Source: Schizophyllum amplum (Eukaryota; Basidiomycota; Agaricomycetes; Agaricales; Schizophyllaceae). Taken from it: 64,000 nucleotides of DNA. Positions 21,895 to 32,427 of the stretch are shown here, piece by piece. The DNA lies in assembly GCA_007026445.1 (NCBI GenBank), contig VDMD01000044.1, positions 1 through 64,000 of the forward strand, written 5' to 3'. How positions within the stretch are numbered: the stretch's first letter is position 1; the number at the start of each line of letters is the position of its first letter. The notes under the pieces were generated by a model. That model worked only from the letters and a program-made list of their open reading frames with translations. It was not told the origin of the DNA and ran no database searches. Both the position numbers and the translations under genes were made by a program.

Positions 21895-23844
21895 CTCAAA
21901 CTCAGCAAACAGCCCTCCACTTCTATTCGGCGGAAATTTCTCGCTTCCTATCCCCCGCTTCAAGGAGAAGGGCCTCTACCGCCTCATGTGCTCACACGTC
22001 AACTCTCTCAAGATCTCTCGTCCTGCTTGCAGCCCTCGAATATACCCAGCTACCCCTTCGACCGTTCTGCTGCAGCGGCAGTCTCGGAAGCAATAGACGG
22101 CTTGTGGATATACGCCCGATTGGCCTACCACTATGCCCAAGGCACAGCGTGGTTTCAAGACCTTATTGTGTCTCTTCTGTCGTCTACATGGAAATGGATT
22201 GAGTTCATAAGCCCTAGGTCGGGTACCATCGCTGATATGGACGACGAAGACGAATGGTGGCCAGACATCTACGCAACAGCATTGCCGTGCCGACTGAGTT
22301 CGAACGGATGCTTGGAAGTGACGCCTGGCTCGCGCGCTGCTACCATGGCCATATACATCCTCCCACTGGTGGCGGCACACTTCCCGCGCGCGATGAAGTT
22401 CCTCGCCGCACAACCCGACTTCTCGGACGTGGTACTGTCGATGCTGCACCACACCTTACAGCCGTCCATCGCGTCCGTTAAAGGATACCACCGCTACGTC
22501 ATGATCGTTGGCTATCTTCTCATTCCCGACGACAACCGCCTCTACAAGCGCTTCCGCGAAGACTTCCTCAGGTCTGACGAACGGCACCATCCCGGCCGCG
22601 CCCTCCGCATGATCCTGGAGCGGATGGAATGGGCTTACTACGGCGAGTACGTCACGGAAGCTGAAGAGAGCAAGCAGGTCGACACCTACATTCGCATGTT
22701 CAGCACAGATGATACTCTCTTGGGCGACGATGAGATGATGACGAACCTCAAGGCCGCCGGCATGCCCGTCTCGCTGGCCCGCATCCTCCGACGTGCGACC
22801 GCCCGTACTGATATGGTGAAAAACCACTCGCACCGGCGGTCCATCCTCGGTATCTGGTTCAAGACGCTGGACGTCCTGCTCAACCTGCATCCAGCGCCTA
22901 GCCTGTCGCTGTCGGACGTTACCGCCGCACTTCGACACGGTCTGTTGACGGCCTTGTATCTCGCGCTCTGCACCGCCGCGGATACCAGAGACGATGAGGA
23001 GGCCATCACCAACTTCAGGCGGAATGCGGCGAACATTGCCGGACGTTGTCTCACGACCGGCCTCGTCTGGCCGAAAGTTCTGCGCGCGTTCGACACCGCC
23101 TTTTATCGCGAGCAGTTGGATGAAGCCACGAACGGCTGCAATCCACCGGAGTGGGAGGCTCTCATCTCGCGCTATCAGTTCTATACGCGCACGCGGCAAA
23201 CTTACAATGCGAATCTCGTCAAGATTTTCGAACGTTGCGGCAACACGGAGGTGCATGGTCGTTTCTCACGTTTTTCTTGGGTTTCTGACAAGCTGCCCAG
23301 TGTCCGTTCGCTGAGCTTGACACAAGACTCAGGATATGCCCGTGCGCCTCGGTTTCCTACTGTTCCAGAGCATGCCAGAAAACGGACTGGCGCGCTCGCC
23401 ACCATCAAAACTGCTCAATTATCATCAATGGTAAGATCCAACATGTTGTCTTGCAACCGAACTTACACACAAAATATATCAGCACCTACCATCGCGTCAG
23501 CCGACACCATAACTGTCGCGCACATACCGGACAGCGTATCCCTTGCAGAGCGCATATACCTCAAGCGCTGCGCAGCTGAATACCTCATGGAATATGGGGA
23601 CCCGGAAGCTATGAGGGATATCTGCTCCGTTTTAGTTGACCTAATCAACCCGCAGCAGCCGTATCCCTCCGTCAAATACGGCGAGCTTGATAGCCTTCCC
23701 GGCATTGGGGAATTTGACGAGCGGTATATTCACATCTACGTGCGTGTAAGGAGGAGCGGGTACGTTATTCTTATAGAGGTGGAGGTCAAGTGGCGGAACT
23801 GGTGGGTGAAGGCTGCGGGGAGTCGCAGGCGAGTTGCAGCTTGA
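21895..23844 (+). CDS. MYND-type zinc-finger protein, left-arm copy (5' end unresolved)
   Basis: The conserved frame starts LKLSKQPS and runs through a helical, Leu-rich body of about 450 residues (RATARTDMVKNHSHRR; LSLSDVTAALRHGLLTALYL). Removing the intron at about 23250-23300 yields a MYND finger: CPFAELDTRLRICPC, SYCSRACQKTDW, then RHHQNC. A second intron at about 23430-23482 precedes a C-terminal domain ending WVKAAGSRRRVAA. MYND fingers bind proline-rich partners; large MYND families of this layout occur in Agaricomycetes without known function. No ATG is in frame before an upstream stop at 21853-21855, so a first exon is missing from the model. Paralogues lie at 50361-52246 (-) and 32428-34254 (+). 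Confidence 0.78.
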   Translation, partial: LKLSKQPSTSIRRKFLASYPPLQGEGPLPPHVLTRQLSQDLSSCLQPSNIPSYPFDRSAAAAVSEAIDGLWIYARLAYHYAQGTAWFQDLIVSLLSSTWKWIEFISPRSGTIADMDDEDEWWPDIYATALPCRLSSNGCLEVTPGSRAATMAIYILPLVAAHFPRAMKFLAAQPDFSDVVLSMLHHTLQPSIASVKGYHRYVMIVGYLLIPDDNRLYKRFREDFLRSDERHHPGRALRMILERMEWAYYGEYVTEAEESKQVDTYIRMFSTDDTLLGDDEMMTNLKAAGMPVSLARILRRATARTDMVKNHSHRRSILGIWFKTLDVLLNLHPAPSLSLSDVTAALRHGLLTALYLALCTAADTRDDEEAITNFRRNAANIAGRCLTTGLVWPKVLRAFDTAFYREQLDEATNGCNPPEWEALISRYQFYTRTRQTYNANLVKIFERCGNTEVHGRFSRFSWVSDKLPSVRSLSLTQDSGYARAPRFPTVPEHARKRTGALATIKTAQLSSMVRSNMLSCNRTYTQNISAPTIASADTITVAHIPDSVSLAERIYLKRCAAEYLMEYGDPEAMRDICSVLVDLINPQQPYPSVKYGELDSLPGIGEFDERYIHIYVRVRRSGYVILIEVEVKWRNWWVKAAGSRRRVAA

Positions 23845-24369
23845 AGTTTCTCGTACATGACACCGTCGTACCTTGGTCGACTCGTACCTCATACAAACTT
23901 ATAACCTTCTGCTCGGTACAATCACTTCTCAGAGCATGAATGAATATCCGGGTATACCAAACCAACTTCAGTACCCACCAATTGAGAGGAAGCGCCAACG
24001 GAGCGCCAACGGCTGGAAGTCGAACATTAACTCACGTGACATCGGCTATATCCGAAGGCGACGCGTCAACCCATATTCTGTTCATCTCGGTTCTCTCTCT
24101 TTGAGGCTTGAGCCTTGTGGCTTTCGCCGCGTCTCCCATACCACCTGATAGTCCACTATCGTGTCATGCTCGACACCGTGGATCGTAAACAAGGAATCGA
24201 CTGGTCTCTCTGGCCTACTTATGTCGCCTCAAACCTCATCTTGAAGCTGCTGCCGTTTTCGCCCTGGGCTTTGCGTTCCCGTTGCCCTATCTCGTCATGA
24301 ACTGTTTTGATGAGAATTAAGGCCTGTATAATCCGAGGTTCAAGCTGTATGGCTTTTCTGTGACTACTG
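23845..24369. other. intergenic, arm sequence up to the transposon edge
   Basis: The stretch from about 24298 (TGAACTGTTTTGATGAGAAT) is the inverse match of 49841-49860. It is the left flank of the transposon insertion. No gene was recognised. Confidence 0.5.
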
Positions 24370-24386
24370 CATCAGAAAACGGCCTC
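24370..24386 (+). repeat. left terminal inverted repeat of the Plavaka element
   Basis: CATCAGAAAACGGCCTC is identical to the reverse complement of 31102-31118. Confidence 0.8.
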
Positions 24387-24692
24387 CTAGGCCTCGGTAT
24401 CCCTTGTGGTCCCTAGGGATCCTCAGGCGAGCGCGGGCAGTCAGCGCTGTCAGATCAACCTGAACGCGGTTGTAAATTTCTCAGGGCGCATGACACCTGC
24501 TCGAGGCGGCCTGCGGGCACGTTCCTGCCATTGTATTTCTCAGGGTTATCAGTATTTCGGAGGCATTGTATACGCGAGGGTGGTTCAGGGCATGCAACTG
24601 TGTATGGCATTGGTGGCTGACTAGCAGTATAAAGATTCGAAACACCGTGTATGTAAGTAACAAGCCTATCTATGGTCTATGGTTTAGCTGAT

Positions 24693-26694
24693 CTACTCGA
24701 CATCATCCTCGTCTTCAATGGAGGCCTCGAGAGCAGTAAAGTTGACACCCTTGAAGTGGTCGGGCTCCGGGATCAGGTAGCCCTCGAGGATGTGGCCCTT
24801 ACCCGTGTCACGGCTGCACAAACGATGAGTCGGGAGTTGTTGCATGTGAGGCAAGAGCACGTACAGGATCTGGCTGAGAAGGCTAAACTGCTGCCTCGCC
24901 GCATATTTGGGAGCGCGTTCCTGAAGGTCGTACAGAATAGCGAGATGACGCAGATGACTGCATTGCAAACAGTGCATCAGCAGACAACCAGCGGACATGT
25001 GGACCCATACTTGCGTACCTTTCACGCCCGACGTCCTCCGCAAACGGGATATGCATATAGATACCCGTAGACCAAGTCTTGAGCGCGTTCTCGATCTATA
25101 GCATCATCAGCAATGGGCCGCTCCGGGTAGAATGTGCACTTACAGCGGCACCAACAAGGGCGAACATGTTTGCGGGTACGCACCGACCCGCGATCATCTC
25201 GCGCGCTGCTTCGCGGTTCGCAGTTCCCTTGCCAAAGCATGTCTGCATGACAATTGGCTTGAAGAACGCGCTGCCGAGAGGCATGCCACGGTCGTAAGAC
25301 TTAGTCTGGAATCCATCAGTACAAAGGAAAGGCATACAAAGTAGACTCTGGCGTACCTTGACATTCACGCCTCCGTAAAGGTAAACCCTGTCCTTCAGAA
25401 GAAAGGCAACACTATCGATGATCTCCTCGGGCTTCATCTGACCCGGTATACCCAAGATGGGCTCAACCATGCTCTTAACCTTCGTGACGATCTCGCCACG
25501 CAGACCGGGAGCAGCGTACCCAACCTGTAAACAAGTCAGAAGAGGTAATGCATAGACGAGTCACGTACTAAGGTAAGCATGGTATCCTGCCTGTACGGGT
25601 CCTGCATCATACGCTTGTAAGCGTCCGCAAACACGTCCTTGTCCGGTCCCTTCGCCTTCTCTACGGTACGTATGATATCCCCCTGAGAAGCGTCAAGGTT
25701 ATCGTCAGGGAAAGCTTCCCTGTTGGCGGTGCGAGCGCGCGCCTCCATCTTCGCGGCTTTCGCCAGCTTCCGCGTGCGAGGAGTGACGTCGGTCTCAGCG
25801 GCCTTCCCGCCACGCCTCTCCTTCTTGATAGGAGTTGCAGGGTCAAGATTAAGGATCTCGATCTGGCCGTGACTGTGAGTGGAGGCAGACTACACTGTGT
25901 GCGAACAACTCACCCCGTTGTCCACCTGATCCTCGCCTTCCTCGTCCTCTTCCTTGTCAAGCTCGTCGACCGGCATATCCTCCTCGCTCTCGAGAGGGGC
26001 ATCATCCATGTAAGTAGCCTCGATCGGGGCTTGTTGGAGTCAGCTACGCTACGTGTCCTGAAGGGAAACATACCTTCCACGTCGTGCTCATCATCGAAAA
26101 GATTGTTGACGCTGTCCTTGTCGGTGGTCCACACGAGGCGGGTCTCGGTGGACTCGCCGTCCTCATCGTCATCGGATTGACCGCCCGACACGTCCTCGAA
26201 CATCTCATCCGCCAGCCGAGCTTGAATATCTGTCCCAAAAGCGTTAGTACCTGGCCTCGATAACTTGGACAAAGCAGGACTCACCAGAAGAGCGACGCGC
26301 AGTCACCGCAGCCTTGTCAGCTGCGGACGGACCTGCCTTCGTCGAGTCTTGAAAAAAAAAGCGATCAGAAAGAGGTCAAGGCATAGATAAAAATACACGT
26401 ACTTTTCTTGCTCGCCTGCCGCTTCGCGCTGGCTGCAGCCGAAGTACGCTTGTCAGCAGCGCGCTTGTGCGCAAGGATAGCGTCGGCCTTGTCCTTGGTG
26501 AGCGTCTGCGAGGCGATGGCCGAGTTAGCGGCCGCGGCGGGGCGCTTCGCTCGAGGGGCCGGTGCCGGCGCTGCAGGGGCCTTGCGCTTGTTGGTCTTAG
26601 CGGCTTCGATGGCCGCTTCGTGCTTGCGCGACTCAGCAAGGCGAGCACTGGTAGCGGCGTTGCGACGAGGGCGAGAAGCAGGAGGAGCAGACAT
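24693..26694 (-). CDS. DUF6532-like protein inside the transposon
   Basis: The spliced product has a basic, Ala/Lys/Arg-rich N-terminus (MSAPPASRPRRNAATSARLA), then an acidic stretch (SEEDMPVDELDKEEDEEGED). The C-terminal globular domain includes RGMPLGSAFFKPIVMQTCFG, FALVGAAIENALKTWSTG, IHIPFAED-type residues (read MHIPFAED) and SHLRHLAILYDLQERAPKYA. The pattern of an ALxxxAIxxALxxWsTG segment followed by F-x-Y/H and a helical tail resembles the DUF6532 domain of Agaricomycetes; this is family recognition by eye. No biochemical function is known. The basic tail suggests nuclear or DNA association. It sits divergently to the transposase within the same inverted repeats, so it may be an accessory gene or passenger of the element. 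Introns all keep frame. Confidence 0.65.
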
Positions 26695-27556
26695 GGTGAA
26701 GTATGGGTGAGAAATTGGTGGTCAAAACTGAAGAGTACGCCCACCTTTTATATGAGACGACAAGTCCGTGCTAACGGCAGCTGGATACCAAAATGGCGGT
26801 CAAAGTCCGCGACATGGAAAGTTCTGTAACCACTCCAAGCTCACCAGGGCGCCCCAGAGCAGTGGAAAAGCAGCATCCACATGATCGACTCCACCTTGCC
26901 ACTCGCGACGAGGTCCAGCCAGGGCATCCATATCTACGGATGCAGATTAAAATGGCGCATTTTCGTGATCGGTAAACACGCACCTCATTTTTGCGAGAGT
27001 TTGCAGCGCTGTTGTACAGCGGAAAAAACCAATGCAACCTGATACCTTGACCCTCTCAGATTTCGGAGACTGTGCAAAAATCACATGCACGAAATCGTCT
27101 GTGGTGGTTGGCCAGCGACAACGTCTCGTCAATGTCCAACCTCCCATCGACCTCGCCATAGACTGACATAGCTTGTGCCTGCAGGGGATTAGAAACAAGA
27201 TTAGATGCTGCATGTATGTCTCAGATACCCGCAGCGCAGGCGGTGCTCACCATACGAGAAACAAAACCGATCCTGTGGTTTTCTTGTGGCAGCACGACCA
27301 TCATGCTGACTACGACCGATTTCTATGGCGAAGGAAGCCATTCTGGACGCGCAGGGAGCGCGCCAGAGGCACCGTCAGCATCTGAGTCAAATATGACATG
27401 GTGGTCAGGAGCAAAGACGACGACGTATCAAACAAGAGTAAACAGACGGATTCGGTGTTTGTTGATTGTTCACCGTCGCCTCACACTATCAAGTCCCCTC
27501 CACGTCTGGCCATTGTGTTATATCTCTATACACTCCCTCCGACGCTCAGCAACGTG
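26695..27556. other. divergent intergenic region inside the transposon
   Basis: It separates the two divergent genes of the element and so probably holds both promoters. No clear repeat or further gene was seen. Confidence 0.4.
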
Positions 27557-30500
27557 ATGTCCACTCTCGACCGCTTATCGTGCCCCGCCTGCTCTCGCAT
27601 CTTCGCGACCGTCAAGTCGAAGAATCAACATCTTCGGCTATCGCTCAAGTGCAAGTGGTACCGCGCGGGGAAGCTTGCGGAGTGGACAGACGTTGTCGAA
27701 GACCTGATGGACGATGTCGTCGAGGATGTGACGCGTCTTCAACTCGACGACCGCGACATATTTCAGCTCGTCCCGCCCACCGACTTCGCGCCCGCGTCGA
27801 CACAGCCTGAAGACAGCACCATTGGTCAACCTGGCCCAGGACCCTCGACGCAGGCTCACCGGCATGCACAGCATCGTACTCTAGACGACTACGAGGACAC
27901 GCGCGTCGTCGACGAATATCTCGGCGCTGGCGCGAAGATTAAGATGGACGATGGTCTACATAGCGTCTGGAAACGCCGCTTCCAGCACATCGATGGAACC
28001 TGTGGGGAACCAACCGCTGACAGCGATCCTCAGCTGTATGCGCCTTTCGCTACCGAACTCGACTGGCGCATCGCTCATTGGGCGGTTACGGAGGACATTG
28101 GGCAGAACTCCCTCAACCGTTTACTTGCTATTCCCGGGGTGCGTTTGCTATGTTCGCTTGTCGGCCTGATATACTCATTCTGCTGCACAGGTACGCGAGA
28201 AACTCAACATCTCCTTCAAGAACTTCAAGACCCTCAACGACACTCTCCTTGCCATTCCCGAACGCGCCGGCAAGTGGTCTACGCACGCGCTTCGCTTCCG
28301 CGATCATCCCGACGATGTCTACCTCCTTCGCAAGCGCAACCCCGTGGAGGCAGTCCGCGGTCTCTGGGGAGATCCTTCGTTCGCCGATCATCTCGTCTAT
28401 CGACCGAAGAAGGTATTCGCCAATGCGAAGCGCCTCAACCCCCTGTACTCGGAGATGTGGACGGGGACGTGGTGGGACACCATTCAGGTAGGCTGTTCCT
28501 TCACTACTACCATGCTCACCTGCTGAACGTTGTGCAGCATCGGCTACCGAAGGGAGCAACGGTCGCTCCGCTGATCATCGCGACAGACAAAACTCAGCTC
28601 ACCAACTTCTCTGGCGGCAAGTCTGCATATCCGGTCTACCTCACCATCGGAAACCTCCCGAAGGCGATCCGCCGCAAGCCCTCGATGCACGCCTGTGTTC
28701 TTATCGGATACCTACCAACCGACAAGGTTCTCGACGACGAGCTTACGACTGACGAGAACAGGGCTCGCGGACAGCGCGTCTTTCATGAAGCGATGCGCGT
28801 CCTGCTTGAGCCCCTCGTGGAAGCTGGCGAGCATGGGATCGACATGGTTGGTGGCAACGGCGAGGTCCGCCGAGTCTTCCCCATACTCGCGGCGTACGTC
28901 GCCGACTTCCCCGAGCAGTGTCTCGTTACATGCTCGAAGTTTGGCACCTGCCCTAAGTGTCAGTGCCCTGCCGACTGTCTCGGAGACCCGCCCGACTTCG
29001 AGCTGAGGACCGAGGAGTGGACTATAGGGATCATGGAGGATGCCAAGGCCTCGTCGAGTACCACCACCCAGTACCGGAAGTACTGTATGTCAAACGACGT
29101 CTCCGGCGGTGTGTACGTCCCGTTCTGGGAGTTCTTTCCTCATGGCGATATCCACACCGCTATCACGCCGGACGTCCTGCATCAGCTATACCAGGGCGTG
29201 TTCAAGCACTTGGTCGAGTGGTGTCAAGAGCTCCTGACTCCAGGCGAGCTCGATCGTCGCCTCCGCACGCTCCCTCCCGCGTTCGGCATTCGACACTTCG
29301 AAAACGGCATCTCGGCGCTGTCCCAGCTCACGGGCAAGGAGCGCAAGCAGCTTGCCCGAGTTCTGCTAGGCTGCCTCGTCGGCGCTCTCCCCAGTCGAGG
29401 TATCGAGGCTTGTCGCGGGGCGCTCGACTTCATTTACTATGCTCAATATACCACACACGACAACGACTCGCTCTCGCAGATGCAGAGCGCCCTCGACATG
29501 TGGGAGGAGAATAAGTCCTTCTTCGTGAAGATGGGCGTGCGCGATCACATCAACATACCCAAGTTTCATTCACTCCACCATTATATAGAGTCCATCCGGC
29601 TCTTCGGCACCACCGACAACTACAACACGGAGCTTTTCGAGAGGCTTCACATCGACTTCGCAAAGAATGGATGGCGCGCGTCGAACAAACGTGACGCGTT
29701 CCCGCAGATGATCCGCTGGCTTGCGCGACAGGAGAAGGTCGTCGCGTTCTCACGTTATATCTCCTCTGTCGATGGCGATACCCCCCTCGAAGACGATGAC
29801 AGCGATGACCCGACTACCGAAGAGGGCACCATGCACGCCGCTCTCCCTGCCGCTACTGCTCCTCTCAGTCCCGCTCTCCCATCCAATCCAGCAGGTATTG
29901 TCGTGTCTATCGCGAAGCATCCTGACAAGAAGGGTGTCAAGCTTAGTACCATTGAGTCCTCTCATTGTACGACAGGCTTCTCATTACGCCTCAAAGAGTA
30001 CCTCAATACGTTCCTACCCCGCCCTACTACTGCTCGTCAGGTTGCCTATGCAACTCTGCCCTTCGACCGTCTCGATGTCTACCATCAATTCAAGCTTCGT
30101 CCCTCCAGCGTCGATGACGATGATGACAGGGTGCAAACGGTGAAGGTCGTCCCGGCCGCCAGCCAACATCCTGCACGTTTCGACACCGTCATTGTTCTCG
30201 ATCGCGCGAATGCGGAGGCGGCAAGCTTACAAGGTACGTTGACCGAATATTCGGTGTCACACTATTCATTTTTCTCATTCTTGTCAGGTACCCGCGTCGC
30301 GCGTGTCCGAGTCGTCTTCACATTACCACGTACCCTAGACCTCTTCGGTCCACATCCAGCCCCTTCGACTTGGCCCAAAGGACCTCTCGCTTATGTTGAA
30401 TGGTTCTCACCTTCGCGTCATCCACGCAGCGCTCACAATTTCTTCATGGTCTCCTCGCTGCCGGTCAATGGGCGTGACCATGCAGTTCCTGGGGCCATAA

Positions 30501-30667
30501 TTCCGCTCGCGAATATTCGGCAGAGCTGTATGCTTACCCCGTTGTACGGTACTCGTTTAGATATTGCTTCGCAAGCTCAGTGGACTTCGGACAACGTACT
30601 TGATCACTGTAATGACTTCTTAGTTAACAACTGGCAGTCTATGTATACCTACAAAACTGTTTGGTAG
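27557..30667 (+). CDS. Plavaka-family transposase
   Basis: The protein of roughly 980-1000 residues begins with a C2H2-type finger (CPACSRIFATVKSKNQHLRL). The core shows the Plavaka/KDZ signature blocks: ATDKTQLTNFSGGKSAYPVY, GNLPKAIRRKPS, TPDVLHQLYQGVFKHLVEW, then SLHHYIESIRLFGTTDNYNT and ERLHIDFAKNGWRASNKRD. It ends NDFLVNNWQSMYTYKTVW, the usual C-terminus of the family. Introns at about 28139-28190, 28487-28536 and 30232-30287 splice in frame. The acidic residues in ATD and TPD blocks are candidates for the RNase-H-like catalytic centre; this was not proved. The ATG at 27557 precedes the zinc finger directly. No stop or frameshift was found, so the enzyme may be active. Confidence 0.9.
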   Translation: MSTLDRLSCPACSRIFATVKSKNQHLRLSLKCKWYRAGKLAEWTDVVEDLMDDVVEDVTRLQLDDRDIFQLVPPTDFAPASTQPEDSTIGQPGPGPSTQAHRHAQHRTLDDYEDTRVVDEYLGAGAKIKMDDGLHSVWKRRFQHIDGTCGEPTADSDPQLYAPFATELDWRIAHWAVTEDIGQNSLNRLLAIPGVRLLCSLVGLIYSFCCTGTRETQHLLQELQDPQRHSPCHSRTRRQVVYARASLPRSSRRCLPPSQAQPRGGSPRSLGRSFVRRSSRLSTEEGIRQCEAPQPPVLGDVDGDVVGHHSGRLFLHYYHAHLLNVVQHRLPKGATVAPLIIATDKTQLTNFSGGKSAYPVYLTIGNLPKAIRRKPSMHACVLIGYLPTDKVLDDELTTDENRARGQRVFHEAMRVLLEPLVEAGEHGIDMVGGNGEVRRVFPILAAYVADFPEQCLVTCSKFGTCPKCQCPADCLGDPPDFELRTEEWTIGIMEDAKASSSTTTQYRKYCMSNDVSGGVYVPFWEFFPHGDIHTAITPDVLHQLYQGVFKHLVEWCQELLTPGELDRRLRTLPPAFGIRHFENGISALSQLTGKERKQLARVLLGCLVGALPSRGIEACRGALDFIYYAQYTTHDNDSLSQMQSALDMWEENKSFFVKMGVRDHINIPKFHSLHHYIESIRLFGTTDNYNTELFERLHIDFAKNGWRASNKRDAFPQMIRWLARQEKVVAFSRYISSVDGDTPLEDDDSDDPTTEEGTMHAALPAATAPLSPALPSNPAGIVVSIAKHPDKKGVKLSTIESSHCTTGFSLRLKEYLNTFLPRPTTARQVAYATLPFDRLDVYHQFKLRPSSVDDDDDRVQTVKVVPAASQHPARFDTVIVLDRANAEAASLQGTLTEYSVSHYSFFSFLSGTRVARVRVVFTLPRTLDLFGPHPAPSTWPKGPLAYVEWFSPSRHPRSAHNFFMVSSLPVNGRDHAVPGAIIPLANIRQSCMLTPLYGTRLDIASQAQWTSDNVLDHCNDFLVNNWQSMYTYKTVW

Positions 30668-31101
30668 ATACAGTAGCATGAACACGATGGAACTAGGCGT
30701 CTTCGTCGAGTGACAAAGGTCACTTGTGTGACAGGGCTCACTCTGACTCGACGGATGTCGCCTCAGTTGCAGCAACTCGCCAACACTATATGTGAGCGTT
30801 TTAGCAATTTTCTCTGGTCGGGACAGTCACTGGTAAGCCACTCTCTCAGGTTTGAGAAACCCACGGTCCGCCGTTGCCGTTGTGCACCTCATTCTTTCTC
30901 GGCCTCGTCGCCTTCGAGGAGTCACGTGCGGGGCACGCGAACGCATGAGGGGCAGGGGAAGCGTCAATGCATGTGCAGGTTGCCTGAGATATGGGTTGTA
31001 AGTCCGTGCGCACCAGTGCACGCCAGAGCATCTCGGGTGTGCTCATAGTCACCCTGGGGAAACCTGATTCGGTCCGATTTCCCCAGGCGTACCTAACGCC
31101 A

Positions 31102-31118
31102 GAGGCCGTTTTCTGATG
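31102..31118 (-). repeat. right terminal inverted repeat of the Plavaka element
   Basis: GAGGCCGTTTTCTGATG is the exact inverse of 24370-24386. Confidence 0.8.
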
Positions 31119-32427
31119 TGACTGGCTTCTGCTCATGTACGTCGTGACTCGTCTTCCCACAAAATTGAACAATGTGAGCGAATTTTCCAGATATCCACTC
31201 GGTGTCTTTGTAAATCTTGCTTTATTTGGCAGCCTATTCAGCGGCTTTGATTCTGACGTACAGCTCAAGACGCGTACTTGTTCGCAACTCGAACCTCCGA
31301 GGCTAGCAATACCGTGTATCGCGGCAGCCCGGCTGGACAAGTTCATCGACCCCTGCTGCGCAATCTAACCTGCCTTCCCCGGTCTAGTTAGCTGATATCC
31401 CTCTGCAGATGTTCACTTATGCAACGGTCAAGGCCACAGCAGTACCGCCGGCAGACGCGTACCACTATATTGCGCCCGCGTCGCTTCTTGGCCCTCTTCG
31501 TGCCTTTCACGTTCCTCGTCATGAACGTTTACAGATTTCAATGCATGCCAGTGAAGTTCTAATTTCTCAGCAGCGTCTCTCTACGCCCGACAATCGTCTT
31601 ACGTCCTCCATCGCGCTCCCCGAAGCTTCATCCCCTGCCCTGGCGCGTCGGTGGAGAACTTTTGCCGACCTCTTCTTCGAGAAGTCTTGCTACTGAGCCT
31701 ACAGATATAGAGCAAGGAGGTGCGCTTTACTCTTAAATTAGCGCCGTCTGCTGGCGATCGTTGGAGAGATACTACTAGACCTGCTCCTAAGATGGCATTC
31801 ATTTCCTCTGGACTCCCGCGGATATCACCCAGCAACAGCCGCTGCATTCTATCTCCGCCAATGAAGCTGGTCTTCCCGTTCTCGCCGGGCTTTATTCCCC
31901 TTACTTTGCCCCATCGCATAGGCTGGACGATTCGAAGGCAGTTACCTAAGACTTCATCTCGTCGTTCTCATAGCCTGTTTCACAATTACTCATGTAACGC
32001 AAACTGAGGTGAAAGCTCGTAAACCCGAAAATGTGTTCTATAAACAGTGACACCGAGTCACGAATTGAACATGAAGCACCTGATCGTGAGACTGCCGTTT
32101 ACCGGCTGATCCCGACACACAATATTTTCGTCTTCCTGCTCGATAGGTACCCGCGACGAAAGCGCTCAAAACTCGATCTCCAGCCTTTTCATTGTCGAAG
32201 AAAGGTATTTGTAGTCTGCTTGAATGGCACTTTGAATACCAAACCATCCTGGTCAGATTACGACGATCTTCGCCTGGCTTCCAGTCGCCCACTGGCCTGA
32301 CGTACAGGCCTTCTGCCAGCTCACTCTCTGCAATGGTGGGGTCCACCGTCTTTCACCTACCTGTAGTGTGCTTAAAGGTTAATTTCAGCCTGCAACACCT
32401 CTCTTCCAAATCTTGCAGTCGATGTGT
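31119..32427. other. left-arm segment with eroded coding traces
   Basis: 31135-31930 mirrors about 49750-49000 in the right arm. Conserved short frames include one reading PLRAFHVPRHERLQISMHAS near 31490-31550, matched on the minus strand near 49360-49440 by PLSALRASHVPQHD. Frames shift within each copy, so this is probably a dead gene or untranslated sequence. No family was recognised. Confidence 0.5.

Larger units (their letters stand above)
24370..31118 (+). mobile_element. Plavaka-type DNA transposon, 6.75 kb
   Basis: A 17-bp terminal inverted repeat, CATCAGAAAACGGCCTC, lies at 24370-24386 and inverted at 31102-31118. Between them are the transposase (27557-30667, +) and a DUF6532-like gene (24693-26694, -), divergently arranged. 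The mirror position in the right arm (about 49770-49800) lacks the whole block and reads straight through, so it acts as an empty site. TGACT occurs directly outside the right repeat (31119-31123) and at 24361-24365 near the left repeat, consistent with a worn target site duplication. Plavaka belongs with the KDZ group of fungal transposons. The transposase looks intact. Confidence 0.8.
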
